Origin: Chitinophagaceae bacterium
GTDB lineage: Bacteria > Bacteroidota > Bacteroidia > Chitinophagales > Chitinophagaceae
Reading direction: 5' to 3'
NCBI GenBank assembly: GCA_947447825.1
Contig: CANFLL010000001.1
Location: 124,001-188,000, forward strand
Length of the DNA: 64,000 nt
The notes below the pieces were generated by a model. The model was given only the letters and a program-made list of their open reading frames with translations, was not told the origin of the DNA and did not search any database. The position numbers and the translations under genes are program-made. How positions within the stretch are numbered: the stretch's first letter is position 1; each line of letters opens with the position of its first letter. Shown in pieces: positions 45,531 to 56,700 of the stretch.

Positions 45531-47567
45531 ATGAATTTATTTGTTAAACAACTAAATGCAGATGCTCAGGAAAACGAATCAGCACAATCAGTGTCTGAAG
45601 AAGTTACCACTGCAACAACAAACGCACCTGAGGAAACAGCAACTGTTGAAGTTGCAGAAGAAACACCAGCACCAGTTGCTGAAGAAACTCCTGTTATTGC
45701 AGACGAACCTGTAGTAGAAGTAGTTGCGGAAGTTGCTCCTGTTAAAGTAGTAGCTTACCAACCAGTTGAAGAAGTTATTGCTACACCGCATGATGATTTT
45801 GACTGGAGCGTAGACAAACGTAATGTTAGTCTTTACGCTAAGGCTGAAAAAGAAAAGTACGACAAAGTGTATGAAGGCACTTTTGTACAGATTGAAGATG
45901 GCGAAATCATGAATGGCTTGGTTGTGGGTGTTACTAAAACAGACGTTGTAGTAAACATTGGCTTTAAAAGCGATGGATTGATTTCTTTGAACGAATTCCG
46001 TGATGTTCAAGGTCTACAAGTAGGTGATACCGTTGAGGTAATGGTTGTAGAAAAAGAAGACAAAAACGGTAACCTTACATTGAGCCGTAAAAGTGCTAAA
46101 AACTTCCGTGCTTGGCAACGTATTGTTGAGCTTAACAAAACGGGTGAAGTGGTTAGTGGTTATGTTACTAGCAAAACTAAGGGCGGTTTGATTGTTGACA
46201 TCTTTGGTATGGAAACATTCTTGCCAGGTTCTCAAATTGATGTTAAGCCTGTTGCAGATTACGATCAGTTTGTTGGTAAAACAATGGAATTTAAGGTTGT
46301 TAAGATTAACGAAACAATTAAGAATGCCGTTGTATCTCACAAAGCATTGATAGAAAGCGACATTGAAGCTCAACGTGTAAACATCATGAGCAAACTTGAA
46401 AAAGGCCAAGTATTGGAAGGTGTTGTTAAAAACCTTACAGACTTTGGTGCGTTCATGGACTTGGGCGGATTGGATGGTTTGTTATATATCACCGATATTT
46501 CATGGGGTAGAATCTCTCATCCTAGCGATGTATTGAAGATTGACCAAAAAGTAAATGTGGTTGTATTAGACTTTGATGATGATAAAAAACGTATCAGCTT
46601 AGGTTTAAAACAATTAACTCCGCATCCTTGGGATGTATTGCCAGAAGGACTTATCGAAGGATCTGTTGTTCGTGGTAAAGTAGTTAACATTGAAGATTAT
46701 GGTGCTTTCTTAGAAGTTCAACCAGGTGTTGAAGGATTGGTTCACGTAAGTGAAATCACTTGGGCAAATACACCAGTAAATGCTAAAGAATTCTTTAAAC
46801 TAGGTGACGAACATGATTCTAGAGTTGTTACTTTAGATAAGGATACTCGTAAGATGAGCTTATCTATCAAACAAATGACTAGCGATCCTTGGGATACTAT
46901 CGAAAACAAATATGCTGTAGAAAGCAAACATCAAGGTTTGGTGAAAAATATCACTCCTTATGGTGTATTTGTTGAATTGGAACCAGGCATTGGTGGCATG
47001 ATTCACATCAGTGACCTTAGCTGGTTGAAGCGTTTAAATCACCCTAGCGATTACGTTAAGGTTGGTCAAAACATTGACATCATGATTATGGGTATCGATA
47101 AGGATAACCGTAAACTTCAATTAGGTCACAAACAATTGGAAGAAGATCCTTGGGGTACTTTGGAAGATACTTTCGGAGTAGGTACTACACATGAAGGTAC
47201 TGTTACTCGTAGAGACGACAAGGGTGCTTTGGTTCAATTGCAATATGGTATGGAAGGATTTGCTCCTTCACGTCATTTGACAAAAGAAGATGGTAAAGCA
47301 GTTGTTGCTGAAGAAACTTTACAATTCGTTGTAATTGAATTCGACAGAAACGACAAACGCATTTTGTTGAGTCATAGCCGTGTTTGGGAACAAGCTCAAG
47401 CTGAAGTAAAAGAGTCTGCTAAGAAAGAAGCTCGTACAGAAGCTGAAAAAACTCAAAAAGAAGTGAAAGCAATTCAAGCTAAAGTAGAAAAAACTACACT
47501 TGGCGATTTGAGTGCTTTGGCCGACATTAGAGCTAAACTAGAAGAAGGAGAAGGAAAAGCTAAGTAA
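45531..47567 (+). CDS. rpsA: 30S ribosomal protein S1
   Basis: The 678-aa protein binds mRNA at the 30S subunit. After an acidic, low-complexity Glu/Val/Ala extension (about residues 1-95) come six S1 OB-fold repeats (about 115-185, 200-270, 288-358, 375-445, 462-532, 547-617), seen in motifs such as KNLTDFGAFMDLGGLDGLLY, VEDYGAFLEVQPGVEGLVHV-like and TPYGVFVELEPGIGGMIHIS. A Lys/Glu-rich tail ends the protein. The long acidic N-terminus is usual in Bacteroidota. An intrinsic terminator follows 24 bp after the stop. Confidence 0.96.
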   Translation: MNLFVKQLNADAQENESAQSVSEEVTTATTNAPEETATVEVAEETPAPVAEETPVIADEPVVEVVAEVAPVKVVAYQPVEEVIATPHDDFDWSVDKRNVSLYAKAEKEKYDKVYEGTFVQIEDGEIMNGLVVGVTKTDVVVNIGFKSDGLISLNEFRDVQGLQVGDTVEVMVVEKEDKNGNLTLSRKSAKNFRAWQRIVELNKTGEVVSGYVTSKTKGGLIVDIFGMETFLPGSQIDVKPVADYDQFVGKTMEFKVVKINETIKNAVVSHKALIESDIEAQRVNIMSKLEKGQVLEGVVKNLTDFGAFMDLGGLDGLLYITDISWGRISHPSDVLKIDQKVNVVVLDFDDDKKRISLGLKQLTPHPWDVLPEGLIEGSVVRGKVVNIEDYGAFLEVQPGVEGLVHVSEITWANTPVNAKEFFKLGDEHDSRVVTLDKDTRKMSLSIKQMTSDPWDTIENKYAVESKHQGLVKNITPYGVFVELEPGIGGMIHISDLSWLKRLNHPSDYVKVGQNIDIMIMGIDKDNRKLQLGHKQLEEDPWGTLEDTFGVGTTHEGTVTRRDDKGALVQLQYGMEGFAPSRHLTKEDGKAVVAEETLQFVVIEFDRNDKRILLSHSRVWEQAQAEVKESAKKEARTEAEKTQKEVKAIQAKVEKTTLGDLSALADIRAKLEEGEGKAK

Positions 47568-47591
47568 TTAGCCTTTGCTCTTGATTTTATA

Positions 47592-47627
47592 AAAAAGGTC
47601 ATCCTGTTTCAGGATGGCCTTTTTGCT
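47592..47627 (+). terminator. Intrinsic terminator of rpsA
   Basis: AAAAAGGTCATCCTG pairs with CAGGATGGCCTTTTT (one G-U) with a tight TTT loop and is followed by GCTTTT. Confidence 0.92.
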
Positions 47628-47874
47628 TTTAGGATGGAACAAACCTAATAAGGTGAAAAGACACAACAGTGAATATTGCTCATTTTTTTGCTAGATTTCT
47701 ATGAGTGATAGTTTCAAGAATAATAGATATCCTTGTGGTTTTGTTTTTCTCAAAGTACCCTTTGCGGTAAAGCTTTTGAATAGTAACATTATTTTTAATT
47801 GAATGATAATTTAATCTTTACTTTGGAGATTCAATTTTGTTAACCTGATGTCATTCTATTTTATCTATAAGAAA

Positions 47875-50800
47875 ATGAAAAAACTATTTATTTCTGTTTT
47901 GCTCTTGATGCTAATCACAACTACAAATATTTCAGCACAAGTAAGAACCAATATTAAAGAACTTGAGCGGGCTGCTGTCGCCTCTTTTGCCAAACATGAT
48001 TCAAACATTAAAAAGGCATTTACTTTAGCCAGATTGTACCATTGGGATACTGTTATGACCAATAAGGGGCATGGCATTTCTAGACTTGTAGGTGTTGATG
48101 AATTGAATCATCCTATTTATTACACCACTTTCGATAATCTAATTGCCGCTGCTACCACAGGTGCTAGTGAGCTTTGGCCAAATGGAAGTAATGGTTTTTC
48201 GTTGTCTGGATCATCAAACTATCTAAAAGATAAATTAGGTATTTGGGATGGTGGTGGTGTGCTTTCGACCCATAAGGAATTGAAAGGAAGAATTGAGCAA
48301 AAACAAGGATGGGCAAGCAATACAGATGAAGGTTCAATTCATGCTACACACGTAACAGGTACCATGATGGCAACTGGCATTAACCCCTCTGCTAAGGGAA
48401 TGTGCTACAAATTGCCCAACATTCAGGCTTATCTTTTTAATGATGACGTAACCACTATAACATCCGCAGCACAAAATCTTTTACTCTCCAACCATTCTTA
48501 TGGAGCTGTTTGTGGATGGTATATGGATGGAAATGGGAATTGGTTTTACGAAGGAAGTGAAGGTGAAACATCCGATTTTAAATTCGGATATTATAATGAT
48601 GCTTCAGCTTCTTATGATAACATTGCCTTTAATGCGCCCTATTATTTAATAGTTAAAGCCTCTGGCAATAACAGAACAAGTAATGGCCCTTCATTAGGTG
48701 GATCTTATTATTATTATGATACCTATGGAAATAGAAAGCAAACCATAAGGGTTTCAGGTATTTCAGATAATGATAGTTATAAATCTATTGGAACAACTGG
48801 AAATGCTAAAAATATTCTTACTGTTGGAGCCGTTAATGGCATTGCCAATGGTTATAAATCGGCAAATGATGTGGTAATGACATCCTTTAGTAGTTGGGGG
48901 CCAACAGATGATGGGCGAATTAAACCAGATTTAGTGGCGGATGGTGTTAATGTCCTTTCTTGTAGTGCTGCTAATGATAGTGCTTACGCTTCTCTGAGTG
49001 GAACATCGATGGCTACCCCAAATGTTACTGGTTCTTTAATGCTGTTGCAAGAATTTTATGCTAGGTTGATGAATGGGACTTTTATGCGTGCAGCAACACT
49101 GAAAGGTTTGGCCATTCATACGGCAAAGGAAGCAGGAACAGATGCAGGGCCAGATTATAGATTTGGTTGGGGACTACTAAACGTGGCAAAAGGAGCAGAG
49201 GTAATTAAAGCCGCTGTGACAAGTGGAAATGCGCAAACAAGCCCTCATTTACTTTTTGAAAATGTGCTTAATAATGGACATTCATATTCAGTAAATGTTA
49301 TTGCTTCTGGAAAAACTCCACTTACGGCAACCATTTGTTGGACTGACCCAGCAGGAAGTGTAGTAACAACTAATATATTAAACAATACAAACATTGAGTT
49401 AGTTAATGATTTGGATATTAGAATTACCAAAAATGGGGTCACTTATTTTCCTTGGATTTTGAATCCAAAATTTCCTGATGCAGCTGCCACAAAAGGGGAT
49501 AATTATCGAGACAATGTTGAAAAGATTGAAATTGATAGTGTTGTTCCTGGGCAGGTTTACACCATAACCGTATCTCATAAAGGAACATTAAAGGATAGCA
49601 CGCAAGCCTATTCATTAATTATTAGTGGTGTAGGCGGCAAAGCTTATTGTACCATGCCTTCTTCAACTTCTGTTGGTGCATCAATAGATTCAGTTGCTTT
49701 TGGTGAAATTAAAAACATAAAAACTTCTGGTTGTGGCTCATATAATGACTTCACTGCTAATGTTGCCACCATTAAACCCAATAAAGCTATGCCTATTTCA
49801 ATAAAATTAAGTAGTTGTGATGGGCTTGCACACTACAAAAGCATTAATGTTTATATTGATTACAACGGAAACGGAAGCTTCACTGATAGTGGGGAACTTG
49901 TGGCAAAGGGCTTTGTAGCAGGTGTTACTAATACTTTTACGGCTACCATTCTGCCTCCGAATAATTTAACAGTTGGCACGAATACATTACTAAGAATCAT
50001 TGCTGCCGAAACAACACATACTGATACCCTTTCTCCTTGTGGTTCTCAAATTAATGGAGAAACACAGGATTATTTGATAAACATTCTGCAACCAGATTAT
50101 GACATTTCAGTTAATGGAATCATTTCGCCTGTTAATGGCGATAATCCAGATAGCAAAAAACTGTTGGTAATTCAATTGGCAAATAATGGAACTTATAGTC
50201 AGGAAAATATAAAGCTAACGGCTACTATAAAAAAAGGAAACACGGTTGTTGGCTCTCTTTCTGGGATTTATCCATCGTCAATTAGTAATGGTGCTACTGT
50301 TACCTATACTTTTCAGCAACCGATTGAACTTTTGCCTACTTCCGAATATTCAATTACAGTGAATGCTCAAGCCCCAAAAGATGAACTTCCTTCAAATAAT
50401 ATTTTTTCAGAACAAATTACTATCGCAACACCGTTTTATGCGAAAGCAAACATTTGTAATGGCATCACAAATATGGATGTTATTAATCCAGTTTCCACTA
50501 CAAACTATTCATGGTTTGATAAAGTGGCTAATGCTCCTTCAATTGCCACTGGCAGTTCGGCTAGTTTTGGCACGGCCATAACTGATTCTATTGTTTATGT
50601 GGGTTCGGGCATGGTAGGCAATGTTGGTCCTTCTTCTAAGGGTACCTATTCTGGAGGTTATCAGCCAATAGGGAATAATTATTTAAACTATACTTCCACA
50701 GTTCCAGTTATACTTCAAAGTGCAAAATTGTACACAAAATATCCTGGAAAAGTAACCATTACAGCAGCCGATATATCTAATGCCACCAGTTCTGGTTCTT

Positions 50801-51627
50801 ACTATTATTCTGCTTTAAGATCTAAAACAATTGATGTTTACGCTACTAATCCTTCCCCTGTTTCGGGTGCTTATGAAGGTAATGATGCCTCAGATACTGG
50901 TAGGGTGTTTTACATTAATATGGAATTGCCAGCAGGAAAACATTCCATAATCGTATCAGCTTCTAATGCCACATTGTTTAGAACAAGGGATTTGCCTATT
51001 TCAAACTATCCTTTTACGTTTAGTAATATTTTTTCTATTACTGGAAATAGTGCTAGCAACTCATATCCTTCTGATACTAACTTTTATAAATCTTTTTACT
51101 ATTATCTGTATGATATGAAGCTATCAACGGAAGATTGTGTGGGGGATAGAATTCCAGTAAGTGTTTACACATCACCCAAACCTATTGTTAGTTTTTTGAA
51201 TGATAGTTTGAGAAGTAGTATTGCCACAGGAAATCAATGGTACATGGATGGTGTGGCTATTGCTGGTGCAACTGGCAGTACTTATAAACCCCAAAACTCA
51301 GCTAGTAACTTTTATACAATCGTAACGGACAGTTATGGATGCCAAAGGAAATCGAATTATTTTTCGCTCCAAAGCATTATTCCAATTGTTTCTTCCAATC
51401 CAAATAGGGGAGCTTTCAACTTAAATTTCTATGTTAATTTTGCCACTAATCTTACCGTTTCATTAGTTAATAGTGCGGGTAATAAAGTTTTTATGAAGAC
51501 TTATCCTTCTTATCAGGGCTATTTTTCTGAGTTATATAATGGACAGAACCTTGCTTCTGGTATTTATATCCTTCAAATTCAACATGGAAACGAAATTGAG
51601 CATAAAAAGATTGTAATTGTTCATTAG
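47875..51627 (+). CDS. Secreted subtilisin-like (S8) protease with GEVED and T9SS domains
   Basis: I start at ATG 47875 (MKKLFISVLLLMLITTTNIS, signal peptide to ISAQ) rather than 9 codons upstream. The 1250-aa protein has the S8 triad: Asp in LGIWDGGGVLSTH (near 124), His in SIHATHVTGTMMATG (near 160) and Ser in SGTSMATPNVTG (near 376). A GEVED-type domain follows (YIDYNGNGSFTDSGELV, GETQDYLINIL), then further beta domains and a type A T9SS sorting tail (SNPNRGAFNLNFYV ... LASGIYILQIQHG). It should be exported to the cell surface or medium for protein degradation. Divergent neighbours do not indicate an operon. Confidence 0.93.
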   Translation: MKKLFISVLLLMLITTTNISAQVRTNIKELERAAVASFAKHDSNIKKAFTLARLYHWDTVMTNKGHGISRLVGVDELNHPIYYTTFDNLIAAATTGASELWPNGSNGFSLSGSSNYLKDKLGIWDGGGVLSTHKELKGRIEQKQGWASNTDEGSIHATHVTGTMMATGINPSAKGMCYKLPNIQAYLFNDDVTTITSAAQNLLLSNHSYGAVCGWYMDGNGNWFYEGSEGETSDFKFGYYNDASASYDNIAFNAPYYLIVKASGNNRTSNGPSLGGSYYYYDTYGNRKQTIRVSGISDNDSYKSIGTTGNAKNILTVGAVNGIANGYKSANDVVMTSFSSWGPTDDGRIKPDLVADGVNVLSCSAANDSAYASLSGTSMATPNVTGSLMLLQEFYARLMNGTFMRAATLKGLAIHTAKEAGTDAGPDYRFGWGLLNVAKGAEVIKAAVTSGNAQTSPHLLFENVLNNGHSYSVNVIASGKTPLTATICWTDPAGSVVTTNILNNTNIELVNDLDIRITKNGVTYFPWILNPKFPDAAATKGDNYRDNVEKIEIDSVVPGQVYTITVSHKGTLKDSTQAYSLIISGVGGKAYCTMPSSTSVGASIDSVAFGEIKNIKTSGCGSYNDFTANVATIKPNKAMPISIKLSSCDGLAHYKSINVYIDYNGNGSFTDSGELVAKGFVAGVTNTFTATILPPNNLTVGTNTLLRIIAAETTHTDTLSPCGSQINGETQDYLINILQPDYDISVNGIISPVNGDNPDSKKLLVIQLANNGTYSQENIKLTATIKKGNTVVGSLSGIYPSSISNGATVTYTFQQPIELLPTSEYSITVNAQAPKDELPSNNIFSEQITIATPFYAKANICNGITNMDVINPVSTTNYSWFDKVANAPSIATGSSASFGTAITDSIVYVGSGMVGNVGPSSKGTYSGGYQPIGNNYLNYTSTVPVILQSAKLYTKYPGKVTITAADISNATSSGSYYYSALRSKTIDVYATNPSPVSGAYEGNDASDTGRVFYINMELPAGKHSIIVSASNATLFRTRDLPISNYPFTFSNIFSITGNSASNSYPSDTNFYKSFYYYLYDMKLSTEDCVGDRIPVSVYTSPKPIVSFLNDSLRSSIATGNQWYMDGVAIAGATGSTYKPQNSASNFYTIVTDSYGCQRKSNYFSLQSIIPIVSSNPNRGAFNLNFYVNFATNLTVSLVNSAGNKVFMKTYPSYQGYFSELYNGQNLASGIYILQIQHGNEIEHKKIVIVH

Positions 51628-52028
51628 TAATCTCCTGTTTTGTTTTCTGCTTTCAAAACAGACACTTAGTGATAATTCTAAAATCCAGCATGAATTGGAC
51701 TCGTTTCATCCTAGAATTTGGAAATCTAGTATGAATCGGGGTCAGTTCACCCTAGAATTCGGAAATCTAGCATGAATCGGAATCGGTTCACTCTAGAATT
51801 CGGAAATCTAGCATGAATCGGAACCATTTCACTCTAGCATTCGGAAATCTGGAATGAATTAGAGTCGATTCATCTCAGATTTCGAAAATCTGGGGTGCTA
51901 CACATAAGCGGCAAAGAAATCAATTGATTAGTTGTGCTGTAAGAAATAGAACTTGTTTAAAACAAAACAGCGATTGAAGTATTAAAACTCCAACCGCCAT
52001 TAAGCATCACTACGTGGGGTGTGAATGA
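51628..52028. other. Intergenic region between two converging genes, containing array E
   Basis: After the protease stop, CTGTTTTG (51635) and CAAAACAG (51654) form a short hairpin without a T-run, a weak terminator candidate. Array E fills 51685-51896. Nothing further is supported before the AraC stop. Confidence 0.45.
51685..51896. repeat. Tandem array E, five units of 41 bp with two palindromes each
   Basis: Units beginning CTAGCATGAATCGG recur at 51685, 51726, 51767, 51808 and 51849, exactly 41 bp apart, then fade. Each unit has two dyads: TGAAT...TTCA around a variable centre, and CTAGA...TCTAG around ATTCGGAAA. Two dyads per 41 bp gives a mean spacing close to that of the 21-bp arrays. 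Confidence 0.9.
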
Positions 52029-52949
52029 TTATTTGAGTAACTCACAAGGTTTTAATCCTGTGTGTTTTTTGAATGCTGCTGAAAAGTGAGAGATAGAAGA
52101 ATAACCTAATGCCTCTGATACATCTGTTACGCTTAACCCTTTTTCGTATAAAAGATATTTTCCGTGTTCCATTCTTTGTTGTTGGAAAAAATCGAAGATG
52201 GTTGTGCCAAACAATTCTCTGAATCCTTGTTTCACATAACATTCATTCATGGCAACTTTTCTACTCAATTCTTTAATGGTTATTGGGTTGCCTATATGTT
52301 GTAACAATATTTCTCTTGCCTTGTAAATACCTTCTCTACTGCGATCGTCATTTAAAAACTTACAAGCAAAACCTTCTTGTTTTTCTTCTATTAAACAATC
52401 AAGGCTAAACAACAATAATTCTTGAATTTTAGCATTGATAAAAATATTTTCCAATGCACCAGTATAACTATGGTTTAATAAAGCATCCAACACATTGCGT
52501 TTTTTGCCGCAAATAGGGAACAATTTAGTGAATGGTTGTGGATATTTAAAAGCTAATACTTCATCTTTCTTATTTTTCAGCTTAGTATTATTAGTAAACT
52601 GACTTAAGAAGGTAGAAGAAAAATAGAAATTGAATACATCGATGGTTGTTTGTTTACCGTTACATTCTGTAGGTAGGTCTTTGCAGCCTGCACAACTTTT
52701 GTCATAGCAATATTTATTGCCAGTAACGCAGAAACGTAATTCTATATAATTATTCTTTGGATTGATATCGTCGAAATGATACAACAACATGCCCGATTCA
52801 TCAGAAACCCATTCGTGGTGTGCAAAATATCTATTGATATTGTAGTTTATAGAACCAGGAATCTGCTGTTCCTTATGATAGATTGCATCCATTGTAGGTT
52901 CAATTCCTGCTCTGTGTGCTATTTTTAGAATATCATATACTTGTGTCAT
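52029..52949 (-). CDS. AraC-family transcriptional regulator
   Basis: The 306-aa protein has a C-terminal AraC DNA-binding domain (about residues 205-306) with two helix-turn-helix motifs: ITIKELSRKVAMNECYVKQG and LSVTDVSEALGYSSISHFSA, ending FKKHTGLKPCELL. The N-terminal sensor half contains four or more cysteines close together (YCYDKSCAGCKDLPTEC, about 82-98), which could bind a metal or respond to redox state. No target operon is adjacent; it converges on the protease gene. Confidence 0.9.
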   Translation of the reverse strand: MTQVYDILKIAHRAGIEPTMDAIYHKEQQIPGSINYNINRYFAHHEWVSDESGMLLYHFDDINPKNNYIELRFCVTGNKYCYDKSCAGCKDLPTECNGKQTTIDVFNFYFSSTFLSQFTNNTKLKNKKDEVLAFKYPQPFTKLFPICGKKRNVLDALLNHSYTGALENIFINAKIQELLLFSLDCLIEEKQEGFACKFLNDDRSREGIYKAREILLQHIGNPITIKELSRKVAMNECYVKQGFRELFGTTIFDFFQQQRMEHGKYLLYEKGLSVTDVSEALGYSSISHFSAAFKKHTGLKPCELLK

Positions 52950-53152
52950 GTTGTTAAATTATGTTTGTATATGCAAATATAATAGTCTGAATTGTACAAA
53001 AGGTTTTTAGCCAATAGTATTAGTAAAAAATTACAACTACATGACAAAGAAAATACGAAAGGGTTGAATTAGTTTGGCTAAAACCATTTTATCGGTGAAT
53101 TGCTATTTCAATTCTTAATTAAAGATTGGGATAAAAGTTACCTTGCCTGCTT

Positions 53153-53710
53153 ATGAAAAATTTTATTGTATTTATCGTTGTTTGCTTTGTGATGGATGCT
53201 TCCGCTCAAGGAGATTTCTTGCTTCTTCGTAAAAATGATCAGGTGATTCAATCTTACGTGAAAGGGAGTTATTTTTTCTGCCAGCTTTCCACAAAGCAAT
53301 GGATAGAAGGACGGATTAAAACCATTAAAGATGATTCTGTATTTATGGAACAAATGAATGTTCAGCAAGTTGCTAACTTTTGGGGAATGCCAACATTGGA
53401 TACACTGAAATATGGTGTCATCAAAATTGCAATCCATGACATTTATGCGCTCCCAAAAAAGCAACACGGAATAAGTGTTGTTAACGATGGTTCGCTTTTT
53501 ACCATTGGGGCAGGTGGATATATGGTCTTGAACCTTGTGAATAATATTGGACAGAATGAATCTATCACTACCACTAAAAATTTGACCAATCTAAGCATAG
53601 CTGCTGCGGTGTTTATGTTTGGCGAACTCTTACATTTAACGCATCGCACCTACATTGTGCTAGGGAAAAAATATCAATTATACTCCACAGCCACTCCTCC
53701 AACAAAATAG
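53153..53710 (+). CDS. Secreted or membrane protein of unknown function
   Basis: The 185-aa protein has a signal peptide (MKNFIVFIVVCFVMDASAQ) and then a compact region with RKNDQVIQSYVKGSYFFCQL and WIEGRIKTIKDDSVFME, resembling a small barrel seen in hypothetical Bacteroidota proteins. Two hydrophobic segments (about 115-128 and 148-164) suggest membrane association. The final HRTYIVLGKKYQL is typical of such proteins in my memory, but no function is known. Confidence 0.8.
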   Translation: MKNFIVFIVVCFVMDASAQGDFLLLRKNDQVIQSYVKGSYFFCQLSTKQWIEGRIKTIKDDSVFMEQMNVQQVANFWGMPTLDTLKYGVIKIAIHDIYALPKKQHGISVVNDGSLFTIGAGGYMVLNLVNNIGQNESITTTKNLTNLSIAAAVFMFGELLHLTHRTYIVLGKKYQLYSTATPPTK

Positions 53711-53736
53711 TGGGATAAATAAAAACTACAACTTTT

Positions 53737-56700
53737 CTATCTAATCAATACTACTGTTCCTTTTCGTAATGGTAATGTTTCGCCAGTATCACAGACTGCT
53801 TCTATCGAATAAACATACGTGCCATTGGGTGCTTGAATGCCATAAATAGTACCATTCCAACCAGCTCCTTTATCATTAATATTAAAATTATTCTTTTCAA
53901 AAATCTTATTTCCTAGTCTATCAAACACAACAAAATGCGTTACCACCTTAACACCACGTCCTAATGGATAGAACACATTATTGATGTTTGCAGATGGCGT
54001 AAATGCAGATGGCATAAACAGTGTATTAGAGCACAATAAAGATATTTTTAGGTTGGTGGTAGCTGTACAGCCATACTTATTAGCAGTAACTACTGTGTAA
54101 GTAATATCAGACCGTGGCGTACAAACAGGTGTAGCACAATCGGTACAACTTAGATAGTCTGAAGGTGACCATTGATAAGAAACTACATCAGGCGATACAA
54201 TGGATTGCAACTGAACCACAGAGCCAGTGAGCAGTGTAAAGGTGTCGCGAGTGGAGACGGTTGGATAATTTTCTACATTAACTTTTATTTTAGGTGTATC
54301 AACGAAGCACTCATTTTTTCTTTCTACTGCATAAATGGTCGGAGAAACAATGGGTGTAACAGTAGGACTTGAACTTGTTAAATCACCAGCTTTAATGGTA
54401 TTTATATCTGACAACCACCTATAAGAATCTGCACCAAAAACTGGAAGCTGAATAGACTTCCCTTTGCAAACAAATGTGTCATAAAGGGGAATGACAGGTA
54501 AATGCTTCACCACTTTTATGGTGCTAGAATCTTTACTGGAGCAATTGTACTCGTTAGTAACGGTTACAAAATAGGTAGTGGTATCTGTTGGCTGAACAGA
54601 CATGGTGGAATCATTGATTAATTTTTCTTTCGGAGTCCAATCAAATTTATTTCCATCATGAGCTACGAGTCTGTCTTTTAGTCCAATACAAATTTTGTTG
54701 GTATCAATTTTCAATTCTATAAATGGTTTAGGATAAACTATCAAAGGTGCTTTTGTAGTATCATAACAGTTGTTTAGTTGCGTAATTAAAAGCACCGTAT
54801 CATACAAAATAGAATCTTTTCCTGTGGTGAAATAGACAGCATTAGGATTTTGCAGAGTTGAAACTGCTCCATTACCAAACTTCCAAAGCCAAACAACACT
54901 ATCTGTTTTGTTTTCCACTGTTCCAGAAAATGTTGCAGGAAGGCTGCCACAAATTGTATTTGGGCCACTAATAGCACCTCTTGCAGAGCGAACTACGGAA
55001 ATGGTATCTGTAAAACTTGCAACACAACCGGCAAAGGAAGTAACTGTTTGCGTAACTGGGTATTTACCAATTCTATAGAAAAAACTTGGTGTAGCCGAGT
55101 TTGATGTGTCTTTTGCTTCGCCTGTTCCTAAATCCCAATGATACGCCAAAGTTGCTTGAAGGGAGTCTACCGATAAGCACTTTGTTTTGGGAACAAAAGA
55201 AACAATGCCCGAGTCGCAAATAGGGGTAATGTTTGGTGCAAACGAAGTATTTAACGTGTCAATAAGTATTCTGTATGGAAAAGGAAAATAACTTGTACAT
55301 CCATTTATGTCAACAAGTGTAACATGAGGTGTATACAGATTTGGAATTTTGTATAGATGCGATTTAAAAGTATCTTTTGAAAGTGTATCAACAGCTCCAT
55401 CTCCAAAATCCCACGTGTAAGAAAGTGAATTTGATTCGGTGATAGTAAAGTCAACTTTAGTAGGCACACATCCTTTTAAAACATTTGAACTCAATTTTGC
55501 AAAAGCACCTTTAATAATCAATGTATCTGAGATTGAGTCTAATAGTTGACTGCTTTTGTAAGCGTATAAAGTAATAATGTAGCTTCCTGCAAGGTTATAA
55601 TAATGTGTTGCTACTTTGTTTGCAGTAATGCCACTGCCAGAAGTTCCGTCTCCAAAGCTCCACTGAATACTATCTGCATTCACAGACTGACTAGTGAAAG
55701 TTGCACGAAGTGGAGGACAATTATTGTTTTTGCCATTAAGGTATTCGGTAGTGTAATTAAACATTGCAAAGACCTTTTTTATCGGAACTACTTTAACAAC
55801 TTTGTCAGTACATGTTTTGTCATTAGCATCGGTTGCAATTAGCGTTACGGTATCGGTTATTGCGGATGGATAAAATATGTTAATATCAGATATTTTGGAA
55901 GTAGAATAGCCGCCATTACTGGTAAATGACCAACTATAATTAACATTGGTTGCCTCATAAGTATTTGTGTTGTTTATAAAGTTTGCAGATGTATTCACTA
56001 CCACAAATTTTGGATTCCAATTAAAGTCTGCTTTGGGACCTTTTGGAAAAGCACTATCCACACCAGTTTTCTCTGCATAACAACCTGCGGAGTCAATTAC
56101 TTTTAATGAAGTTGGATAAGGACCAGGATTGTTATAAATATGATTAACACTTGCATTTGTAGAGGAGGTATCGAAAACAGCATCTCCAAAACCCCAAATC
56201 CATTTCACAATTGGAATACCAAAAGTGGGTTTGGATAAATCATTAAAAGTGATGGGTAGTTTAAAACAGTTTTTAGTATCCTGAATGGAGTAATTAGCTA
56301 CTGGACCCTTTACTGTTACATGAATAAAATTTGAAGTATCCAAACATCCATAGTTCGAAGATTGAAGAATTACCCTAAAGCTATCTTTCCCTAACTTCAT
56401 TCCACTTAAATAACCAAAATAATCACTAATAAACCAATCAGGTTGAGGTAGAAACATTCCTTTAAAAGTACTTGTATCATCGGTTTGCCATCTGTAGATG
56501 TTATAATTATCCTGAATGCCATATCTTGAAGGATTGGCTTGCAAAGAATTATTGGCAATAGTTACTTTAACAGAGTCATTAACACAAACAACTGAATCGC
56601 TAGTGCTAATTTGAGGATTTTGTTTAGTTAGTATGGAAACAAACAACGTATCTGTCACCTTACATTGACCATAAGTTGAGGTTAGTTTAGTTAGATAAAC

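Noticed and set aside
47700-47780. Third copy of the MITE-like element before the protease gene
   Set aside because: Only short words (TCCTTGTGGTTTTG, CCCTTTGCGGTAAA) resemble the element; no inverted ends are present.
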